Source: Bradyrhizobium oropedii
GTDB lineage: Bacteria > Pseudomonadota > Alphaproteobacteria > Rhizobiales > Xanthobacteraceae
NCBI RefSeq assembly: GCF_020889685.1
Contig: NZ_JACMYO010000053.1
Location: 1 to 46,732 of the forward strand
Reading direction: 5' to 3'
DNA: 46,732 bases
Positions 40,307 to 46,732 of the stretch are shown here, piece after piece. The notes under the pieces are model-generated. The model was not told where the DNA came from, ran no database searches, and was given only the letters and a program-made list of their open reading frames with translations. The first letter of the stretch is position 1. The number at the start of each line of letters is the position of its first letter. Position numbers and translations under genes: made by a program.

Positions 40307-41129
40307 GCGTGCGATATTTGCGTTTGCGTTAGGGGCCATTCCAGTGGCGGGCCCCGGATTCGGCTTCGACGGCGCCCCGGTCAGCCCCCAGGATACCGTT
40401 CTTCCGGTGGTCGCTCCGCAGCCCGGCACGGCCGGTGCCCTGAAGCGGGCCGCCACGCCGGTGGCCCCTGCGGCGACCTCGCCGACCTCCTCCTTCAGCA
40501 CGCTGCAGTACCAGGCCGAGGGCGGCCACCCGGTGGCGCAGTGGAAGCTCGGCAAGATGTACGCCGAGGGCGACGGTGTCATCCAGGATGACATGCGCGC
40601 CTTCGAGTATTTCAGCCGGATCGCCAATGCGCATGCCGAGGACTCGCCGTCGGCGCCGCAGGCCTCGATCGTGGCCAACGCCTTCGTGGCGCTCGGCCGC
40701 TATTATCTGAGCGGCATTCCCAATTCCAAGGTGAAGGCGGACACCGAACGGGCACGGGAGATGTTCTCCTATGCCGCGTCCTATTTCGGCAATGCCGACG
40801 CCCAGTACGACCTTGCCCGGCTTTACCTGAAGACGCCGGACGCCTCGCGGGACGATTTCCGCTATGGCGCGCGCTGGCTGGGCCTTGCCGCCCAGAAGGG
40901 CCAGCATCAGGCGCAGGCGCTGCTTGGCCAGATGCTGTTCAACGGCGACCGGCTGCCGCCGCAGCGGGCACGCGGCCTGATGTGGCTGACGCTGGCGCGC
41001 GACAGCGCGACGCCGGAAGAGGCCTGGATCAAGGAAAGCTACAACCGGGCGATCGCCAAGGCGTCCGAAGACGATCGCGCCATGGCGTTGCAGATGCTCG
41101 AGCACTGGGTGCAGGGCCGCCGCGATTAG
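40293..41129 (+). CDS. exoR: ExoR-type periplasmic Sel1-repeat regulator
   Basis: In Sinorhizobium, ExoR is a periplasmic Sel1-repeat protein that inhibits the sensor kinase ExoS of the ExoS-ChvI pair, controlling succinoglycan, motility and symbiosis; proteolysis of ExoR releases the signal. This 278-residue homologue has a signal peptide (about 1-25), a Pro/Thr/Ala-rich spacer, and Sel1-type repeats (about 75-245). Examples are GHPVAQWKLGKMYAEGDGVIQDDMRAFEYF (in part), NADAQYDLARLYLKTPDASRDD and QHQAQALLGQMLFNGDRL. The ALGRYYLSGIPNSKVKAD segment between repeats matches the rhizobial protein. The ATG lies inside ilvD, 14 bases before its stop, so the two are translationally linked. No exoS or chvI gene is in the window. 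Confidence 0.88.
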   Translation: MRTFKRAIFAFALGAIPVAGPGFGFDGAPVSPQDTVLPVVAPQPGTAGALKRAATPVAPAATSPTSSFSTLQYQAEGGHPVAQWKLGKMYAEGDGVIQDDMRAFEYFSRIANAHAEDSPSAPQASIVANAFVALGRYYLSGIPNSKVKADTERAREMFSYAASYFGNADAQYDLARLYLKTPDASRDDFRYGARWLGLAAQKGQHQAQALLGQMLFNGDRLPPQRARGLMWLTLARDSATPEEAWIKESYNRAIAKASEDDRAMALQMLEHWVQGRRD

Positions 41130-41182
41130 AGGCCGCCGGGACTGATATCCCGGGGCCCGGCGGGTCGCTTGGCTGGCAACGC

Positions 41183-41980
41183 TCAGGCGGTCTCGAGATC
41201 GAGATCGGCCCAGACCGGAACGTGGTCGGACGGCTTCTCCCAGGCGCGGACATAGCTGTCGATGCCGACATCGATCAGCCGGTCGCTGGCCTGCGGCGAC
41301 ATCAAGAGATGGTCGATGCGCAGGCCCCAGTTCTTCTGCCAGGCACCGGCCTGATAATCCCAGAAGGTGTACTGACCGGGCTCGTCATTGACCGCGCGCA
41401 GCGCATCGGTGAGGCCGAGGCCGAGCAGCGACTGGAAGGCCTCGCGTGTCGCCGGCCGAAACAGGGCGTCGTCGGCCCAGGCGGCCGGATTGTAGACGTC
41501 GCGGGCGGCCGGAATGACGTTGAAGTCGCCGGCCAGGATCAGCAGCTCCTCGGCCTTAAGCCGTTCCCGCGTGTACTCAAGAAGCCGCGACATCCATTTG
41601 AGCTTGTAGGGATATTTGTCGGTGTTCGCAGGGTTGCCATTGGGCAGGTAAAGACACGCGACCCGCACCACGCCCTGTTTCAGCGTGACGACGCCTTCGA
41701 GGAAGCGGGCGTGGGCGTCCTCGTCGTCGCCGGCGAGGCCCGACTTGGTCTCGTCGAACGGCAGCTTGGAGAGCAGCGCGACGCCGTTGAAGGTCTTCTG
41801 GCCGTGGGTGACGACATTATACCCCAGCGCCTCGACCTCGAGCCGGGGGAATGCGTCGTCGACGCATTTGATCTCCTGCAGGCAGACGATGTCGGGGGAA
41901 CACTCCTTCAGCCAGGCGACCAGAAGTTCGATCCGTTGCCGGACCGAGTTGACGTTCCACGTAGCGATGCGAACTGCCAT
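41183..41980 (-). CDS. xth: Exodeoxyribonuclease III
   Basis: An AP endonuclease and 3'-exonuclease/phosphatase of base-excision repair. The 265-residue protein has the family motifs in order: ATWNVNSVRQR, the metal Glu in CLQEIKC, YLPNGNP, GDFNVIPAARDVYNP (catalytic Asp and Asn) and the closing RIDHLLMS with SDHVPVWADLDL (catalytic His). An AAGGATG is suitably placed before the ATG at 41980. It lies 10 bases downstream of the GNAT gene on the same strand and probably shares its transcript. Convergent with exoR. Confidence 0.96.
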   Translation of the reverse strand: MAVRIATWNVNSVRQRIELLVAWLKECSPDIVCLQEIKCVDDAFPRLEVEALGYNVVTHGQKTFNGVALLSKLPFDETKSGLAGDDEDAHARFLEGVVTLKQGVVRVACLYLPNGNPANTDKYPYKLKWMSRLLEYTRERLKAEELLILAGDFNVIPAARDVYNPAAWADDALFRPATREAFQSLLGLGLTDALRAVNDEPGQYTFWDYQAGAWQKNWGLRIDHLLMSPQASDRLIDVGIDSYVRAWEKPSDHVPVWADLDLETA

Positions 41981-41990
41981 CGGGCATCCT

Positions 41991-42449
41991 TCATTTAATG
42001 GGGCGCACAACCGGGCGCCCCGCTTGGACCAAGCGCTTCCGCATCTCGATGTGTGGGATGCCGGCCTCCTCGAATTCGAGGCCGACCCGCGCGAAACCGA
42101 CGCGCGCGTAGAACGGCTCCGCCTGCGTCTGCGCGTTCAGGATCAGTTCGGGATAGCCGAGTTCGGCGGCCTTGGCCATCAGCGCATCCAGCACCCGCGC
42201 GCCTATACCCGTGCCGCGGGCCGCTTTGAGCACCGCCATCCGGCCGATATCACCGTCGGGCAAAAGCCGACCTGTGGCCACGGGCGCGCCATCCTCGGCG
42301 AACGCCAGCGCGTGCCAGCTCGAGGTGTCCATGTCGTCCCATTCCAGTTCCACCGGCACGCCCTGTTCCTCGACAAAGACGTTGTAGCGGATCGCACGGG
42401 AGCGCTCGCGGGCTTCTTCCCAGGTGCAGATGAGAACTGAGGCGGACAT
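41991..42449 (-). CDS. GNAT-family N-acetyltransferase
   Basis: A 152-residue acetyltransferase. The acetyl-CoA site has DIGRMAVLKAARGTGIGARVLDALMAKA, the R-x-x-G-x-G/A loop (RGTGIG). Other segments are IRYNVFVEEQGVPVELEWDDMD near the start, as in ElaA/YjcF-like members, and LNAQTQAEPFYARVGF near the end. The substrate is unknown. It sits immediately before xth on the same strand (10-base gap). The ATG at 42449 (MSASVLICTWEEA) is chosen from the domain start, although no clear Shine-Dalgarno is seen. Confidence 0.88.
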   Translation of the reverse strand: MSASVLICTWEEARERSRAIRYNVFVEEQGVPVELEWDDMDTSSWHALAFAEDGAPVATGRLLPDGDIGRMAVLKAARGTGIGARVLDALMAKAAELGYPELILNAQTQAEPFYARVGFARVGLEFEEAGIPHIEMRKRLVQAGRPVVRPIK

Positions 42450-42671
42450 GAGGTAGGGATTCGGAAAGCTGAAGCGACGCGGTATGCCCGAATTTCCGGC
42501 GCTGCGCACGCCGGGGACCGGACCAAGGCCGCACTATTTCACTTTGGTGGCATACCATGGGCGATCCGCCTGTGCTAACCCTCTCCGGAAACAAGGCGTA
42601 ACAATTGCCGACGGGGGAGTTGCGAAGCGTTCCGGCCCGCAAGGGAAGCCGGCAGCGCACGTGCAAAACTT

Positions 42672-43805
42672 ATGAAAAAACGCAATTTGGTTCTGACCGT
42701 CGCTGTTCTCGGCATTGCGGCCGGGGCGGCTTACATGACCCGCGCATCATTGATGGGTGGCGGTGCCGCCACCACGCAAGGGATCCCGCGGCCGCGTGTG
42801 GTCTCGGTCGATCTCGCCAAGGCGGAACGCAAATCGGTGCCGGTCGATGTCGATGCGATCGGACAGGTGACGCCGATCTCCAGCGTGGCGCTGAAGTCGC
42901 GGCTCGAGACCACCATCGTCTCGGTGCATTTCGAGGACGGCGCCAGGGTCAATGAAGGCGACCTGCTGTTTATGCTCGACGCGCGGCAGATCGACGCCCA
43001 GATCGAGCAGGCCGAGGGCGTGCTCGCCCGCGACCAGGCCCAGCTCGAGGGCGCGCAGCGCGACCTCCGCCGCTACACGGAGCTCGTCGGCAAGGGCGCG
43101 ACCACCCAGGTCAATCTCGACAATGCCAAGACCCAGTCCGACGTCCTGATCGGGACCATCAAGGCCGACCAGTTCGCGCTGGAAAATCTCCGCGTCCAGA
43201 AGAGCTACACCGTGATCCGCGCACCGTTCGCGGGGCGGATCAGCGCCGCCAACGTCAAGGTCGGAAATTTCGTTCGCCCGGCCGACACCCAGCCGCTCGC
43301 GGTCATCAACCAGATGGCGCCGGTCTATGTCACCTTCGCGATCCCGCAGCGTGCGCTGGTCGATCTGCGCGATGCCATGGGGAAGGGCGATCCCAAGGTG
43401 ATCGCGACGATTCCCGGCCATCAGCGTTCCGAGAGCGGCAAGGTCGCGATGGTCGAGAACGCCGTCGATGCGACCACCGGCATGGTGACCGTGCGCGGCA
43501 TCATGAACAATGCGAGCGAGACGCTGTGGCCCGGCACCATCGTGCAGACCAAGCTGATCATCCGCAGCGAGGACGCGGTCGTGGTGCCGACGGTTGCAGT
43601 CCAGCGCAGCCAGAACGGCAATTTCGTCTTCATCGTCAAGGACGGCGTCGCCAAGGTCCAACCGGTCAAGGTCGATCGCACCTTCCAGGGCTCATCGGTG
43701 ATCTCAGACGGATTGGCGGGCGCTGAAAGCATCGTCGTCGACGGCCAATTGCTGCTGTCGGAGGGATCGCGGGTCGAGCTGCGGGCGCGCAAGGCCGGAG
43801 CCTGA
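42672..43805 (+). CDS. RND efflux periplasmic adaptor (membrane fusion protein)
   Basis: Joins the RND pump to the outer-membrane channel. The 377-residue protein has an N-terminal membrane anchor or signal (about 5-25, LVLTVAVLGIAAGAAYM). The split lipoyl domain (VRVNEGDLLFMLD-like segment GARVNEGDLLFMLDARQIDA, and later IRAPFAGRISAANVKVGNFV) is interrupted by a coiled-coil hairpin (about 105-165). Beta-barrel and membrane-proximal domains follow. The resemblance is to MdtA/MexA-type adaptors. The permease gene starts 3 bases after its stop. No TetR or two-component regulator is adjacent, and the outer-membrane channel gene is not in the window. Confidence 0.93.
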   Translation: MKKRNLVLTVAVLGIAAGAAYMTRASLMGGGAATTQGIPRPRVVSVDLAKAERKSVPVDVDAIGQVTPISSVALKSRLETTIVSVHFEDGARVNEGDLLFMLDARQIDAQIEQAEGVLARDQAQLEGAQRDLRRYTELVGKGATTQVNLDNAKTQSDVLIGTIKADQFALENLRVQKSYTVIRAPFAGRISAANVKVGNFVRPADTQPLAVINQMAPVYVTFAIPQRALVDLRDAMGKGDPKVIATIPGHQRSESGKVAMVENAVDATTGMVTVRGIMNNASETLWPGTIVQTKLIIRSEDAVVVPTVAVQRSQNGNFVFIVKDGVAKVQPVKVDRTFQGSSVISDGLAGAESIVVDGQLLLSEGSRVELRARKAGA

Positions 43806-43808
43806 CCG

Positions 43809-46732
43809 ATGACGCTGTCCGAGCTCTGCATCCGCCGCCCGGTGATGACGACGCTGATCACGGCGTCGATCATTGCATTCGGTGTGTTCGGCTTTCGCCT
43901 GCTGCCGGTCTCGGCGCTGCCCAAGGTAGACTTCCCGACCATTGCGGTCACGGCCACGCTGCCCGGCGCCAGCGCCGACACCATGGCGGCCTCGGTCGCC
44001 GGCATCATCGAGCGTCAGCTCTCGACCATTGCCGGCATCTCATCGATGAACTCGAACTCGTCGCAGGGCACGAGCGTCATCACGATTCAGTTCGACCTCA
44101 ACCGCAACATCGACGCCGCCGCGCTCGACGTGCAGACCGCATTGACCATCGCGCAGCGCCGGCTGCCGATCGAGATGACGATCCCGCCGAGCTTCCGGAA
44201 GGTGAACCCGGCGGACTTCCCGGTGCTGTTCGTCTCGCTGGGATCGGCGACGCTGCCGCTGTCGGCGGTCAACGAATATGGTGACATCACGATCGGGCAG
44301 GCGCTGTCGCAGCTGCCGGGCGTCGCCCAGGTGCTGATCTACGGCGCGCAGAAATTTGCGATCCGCGTCCAGGCCGATCCGGAGGCCGCGGCCGCCCGTG
44401 GCGTCTCGATGGAGGACATCCGCGCCGCGGTGTCGCGCGCCAACTCCTCGACGCCGGTCGGGACGCTCAACGGCCCCAAGCAGGACGTCGCGCTGCAGGC
44501 CTCCGGCCAGATGGACAAGGCGGCCGACTACCGCCAGATCTACGTGGCCTGGCGCAACGGCTCGCCGGTCCGGCTCGACGAAATCGCCAAGGTCTATGAC
44601 AGCGTCGAGAACGACAAGATCGCGACCTGGATGAACGATGAGCGCGCGATCGTGCTCGCGATCCAGAAGCAGCCCGACGCAAATACGGTGGCGGTGGTCG
44701 ACGCCGTTCTCGCAAAACTGCCGTCGCTGCGCGCCGCGATCCCGCCCTCGGTGACCATGCAGGTGATGATGGACCGTTCGGTCTCGATCCGGCAGGCGGT
44801 CAGCGACGTCGAGGAGACCCTGCTGATCGCAGTCGCTCTCGTGATCCTGGTGATCTTCCTGTTCCTGCGCTCGGCGTCCGCAACCTTCATTCCGGCGCTG
44901 GCGGTGCCGATCTCGCTGTTCGGCACCTGCGCGGTGATGTACGCGCTGGACTACTCGATCAACAACATGACGCTGCTGGCGCTGACGCTTTCGGTCGGCT
45001 TCGTGGTCGACGACGCCATCGTCATGCTGGAGAACATCGTCCGCCATATCGAGCACGGCATGAAGCCGTTCGAGGCGGCGCTGAAGGGCGCCCGCGAGAT
45101 CGGCTTCACCATCATCTCGATCACCTTCTCGCTGATCGCCGTGTTCATCCCGGTGCTGCTGATGGGCGGTATCGTCGGCCGCGTGTTCCGTGAATTCGCA
45201 GTCACCATTTCGGTCGCGATCATCGTCTCCGGCTTCGTGTCGCTGACCTTAACGCCGATGCTGTGCGCCCGCGTGCTGCGCGCGCATGATGCGACCAAGC
45301 GACCGAACATCGTGCTGCGCGTATTCGAGGCGATGTTCGAAGCCTGGCTGCGCGCCTATGAATGGGCGCTCGACTGGGTGCTGGCCAAGAAAGCCCTGAT
45401 GCTGGTGGTGACGCTCGCGACGCTCGGCGGCACCGTCTATCTCTACATGATCGTGCCGAAAGGCTTCTTTCCGCAGGAGGACACCGGCTTCCTGATCGGC
45501 GTGACGGAGGCCGCGACCGACACCTCGTTCGAGGCGATGAAGGTGCGCCAGCAGGCGCTGGTCGAGGTGATGCGCACCGATCCGGCGATCGACTACATCA
45601 ATTCCACCGTTGGTTCCGGCGGTCCCAATCCGACCACCAATTACGGCCGGCTGTTCATCGCGCTGAAGCCGCAGAAGACCCGTGACAACGCCGCGGTCGT
45701 GATCGGGCGGCTGCGCCAGAAGGCGCGCGAGATCCCGGGCATGCAGGCGTTCTTCCAGAGCGTCCAGAACCTCAACATCGGCGGGCGCATTTCGAAGAGC
45801 CAATATCAATATGTGATGCAGAGCGGCGATACCGAGTCGCTCTACCGGCTGGCGCCGGAGATGCGCGACAAGATCGAGAAGATCCCGGGGCTGCTCGACG
45901 TCACCACCGACCTCTACATCAAGAACCCGCAGATGACGGTCGACATCGACCGCGAGAAGGCGGCGGTCTACGGCGTCACCGTCGATCAGGTCCGTAACCA
46001 GCTCTACAACGCCTACGGCGCGCGGCAGGTCGGCACCATCTACATGCCGTCGAACGACTACCAGATCATCCTGGAGGTGCAGCCGCAGTTCCGCGTCGAT
46101 CCGTCCGATCTGTCGAAGCTCTACATGAAGACCGCGAACGGCCAGACCATTCCGCTCGATGCGGTGGCGCGGCTCGTGCCGTCGGTCGGACCGCTGCAGA
46201 TCAACCACCAGGGCCAGCAGCCGGCGGTGACGATCTCGTTCAACCTCGCGCCCGGCAATTCGCTCGGCTACGCCGTCGACAAGATCACCGAGCTCGAGCA
46301 GACCGCAAATCTGCCGCCGACGATTGCGACCGGATTCTCCGGCACCGCGCAGGTGTTCCAGGATTCGCTGCGCGGGCAGGGCGTGCTGATCCTCGCCGCG
46401 GTGTTCGCGGCCTTCGTGATCCTAGGCATTCTCTATGAGAGCTTCATCCACCCGATCACGATCATCTCCGGCCTGCCGTCTGCCGGCATCGGCGCGATCC
46501 TGACGCTGATGCTGTTCGGGATGGAGCTGTCGGTGATCGCGATGATCGGCATTGTGATGCTGGTCGGCATCGTCAAGAAGAACGCGATCATGATGGTCGA
46601 CTTCGCACTGGAACGCCGCCGCGTCGGCCTCAGCGCCGAGCACGCGATCCGCGAGGCGGCGCTGCTGCGCTTCCGCCCGATCATGATGACGACGTTCGCG
46701 GCGATCTTCGGCACGCTGCCGATCGCGCTCGG
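43809..46732 (+). CDS. RND efflux permease, AcrB/MdtB family (partial, runs off the window)
   Basis: A proton-driven inner-membrane drug transporter of the HAE1 type. 974 codons are present, so only about the last 50-70 are missing from a typical length near 1,030-1,050. It starts with the family opening SELCIRRPVMTTL. The proton-relay Asp pair is visible in the fourth membrane helix (GFVVDDAIVMLENIVRH). Porter-domain segments include NEYGDITIGQALSQLPGVAQV and PKGFFPQEDTGFLIGVTEA, and the second half has the LYESFIHPITIISGLPSAGIGA helix. MdtB/MdtC-type members resemble it most. It is translated 3 bases after the adaptor, so the two form an operon. Confidence 0.95.
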   Translation, partial: MTLSELCIRRPVMTTLITASIIAFGVFGFRLLPVSALPKVDFPTIAVTATLPGASADTMAASVAGIIERQLSTIAGISSMNSNSSQGTSVITIQFDLNRNIDAAALDVQTALTIAQRRLPIEMTIPPSFRKVNPADFPVLFVSLGSATLPLSAVNEYGDITIGQALSQLPGVAQVLIYGAQKFAIRVQADPEAAAARGVSMEDIRAAVSRANSSTPVGTLNGPKQDVALQASGQMDKAADYRQIYVAWRNGSPVRLDEIAKVYDSVENDKIATWMNDERAIVLAIQKQPDANTVAVVDAVLAKLPSLRAAIPPSVTMQVMMDRSVSIRQAVSDVEETLLIAVALVILVIFLFLRSASATFIPALAVPISLFGTCAVMYALDYSINNMTLLALTLSVGFVVDDAIVMLENIVRHIEHGMKPFEAALKGAREIGFTIISITFSLIAVFIPVLLMGGIVGRVFREFAVTISVAIIVSGFVSLTLTPMLCARVLRAHDATKRPNIVLRVFEAMFEAWLRAYEWALDWVLAKKALMLVVTLATLGGTVYLYMIVPKGFFPQEDTGFLIGVTEAATDTSFEAMKVRQQALVEVMRTDPAIDYINSTVGSGGPNPTTNYGRLFIALKPQKTRDNAAVVIGRLRQKAREIPGMQAFFQSVQNLNIGGRISKSQYQYVMQSGDTESLYRLAPEMRDKIEKIPGLLDVTTDLYIKNPQMTVDIDREKAAVYGVTVDQVRNQLYNAYGARQVGTIYMPSNDYQIILEVQPQFRVDPSDLSKLYMKTANGQTIPLDAVARLVPSVGPLQINHQGQQPAVTISFNLAPGNSLGYAVDKITELEQTANLPPTIATGFSGTAQVFQDSLRGQGVLILAAVFAAFVILGILYESFIHPITIISGLPSAGIGAILTLMLFGMELSVIAMIGIVMLVGIVKKNAIMMVDFALERRRVGLSAEHAIREAALLRFRPIMMTTFAAIFGTLPIAL

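Noticed and set aside
1..46732. CRISPR arrays, insertion sequences, prophage or replication origin
   Set aside because: No regularly spaced repeats, transposase or integrase motifs, phage genes or origin-type repeat clusters were seen on either strand.

Overview
The window is a chromosomal segment of a high-GC alphaproteobacterium, most likely Bradyrhizobium or a close relative. The basis is the gene set and style: an ExoR-type exopolysaccharide regulator, OpgC, an NDUFS4-type complex I subunit, a porin_2-like motif, many small secreted proteins, and short palindromic repeats of a type I recall from Bradyrhizobium genomes. I see no integrase, transposase, phage gene or CRISPR array. It reads as ordinary core genome with a few regulatory and RNA features that deserve attention.

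Layout. 1-6.0 kb: the tail of a probable DapA-family protein, a secreted chorismate mutase, a secreted M23 peptidase, and a full EF-P beta-lysylation set (efp on the minus strand; epmA and epmB on the plus strand with a 4-base overlap). 6.1-10 kb: a VOC protein, then a class I DAHP synthase whose leader holds an apparent aromatic-amino-acid attenuator, then HdeD-like and PrsW-like membrane proteins. 10-19 kb: a TauE/SafE exporter, an M20 amidohydrolase, tRNA-Glu(TTC), a large UPF0182 protein, a PilZ protein, a mini-protein with a porin-like motif, a glutathione S-transferase, glyoxalase I and a frameshifted small membrane gene. 19-25 kb: a non-coding stretch with terminator-like hairpins and the first of two copies of a structured RNA-like element, many small proteins, a GrlR-family protein, a sirtuin, a double cold-shock-domain protein, a DUF192 protein, tRNA-Pro(TGG) and the second RNA-like copy. 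25-30 kb: a cyclase-family hydrolase, a Gly/Tyr/Arg-rich secreted protein, and a NodU/CmcH-type carbamoyltransferase convergent with OpgC.

30-37.8 kb: an NDUFS4-type complex I subunit, then a leucine/isovalerate catabolic block. A TetR regulator (translationally coupled to an Lrp-family regulator) diverges from ivd-mccB-mccA-hmgL, and two related operator-like sites lie in the divergent gap. The block takes isovaleryl-CoA to acetoacetate and acetyl-CoA except for the methylglutaconyl-CoA hydratase, which is not in the window. 38-46.7 kb: ilvD overlapping exoR, exodeoxyribonuclease III, a GNAT acetyltransferase, and an RND efflux pair (adaptor plus permease, the permease cut by the window end).

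The strongest candidate for something not routinely annotated is the DAHP synthase leader at 7859-8026. It has a promoter, a possibly leaderless 26-codon peptide with a Tyr-Phe-Trp-Tyr-Phe-Ser-Tyr run, three mutually exclusive pairing segments built on the same 8-mer, and an intrinsic terminator. The second is the pair of conserved structured elements at 19505-19622 and 24557-24673. All family assignments are by eye from sequence motifs; no database search was run.
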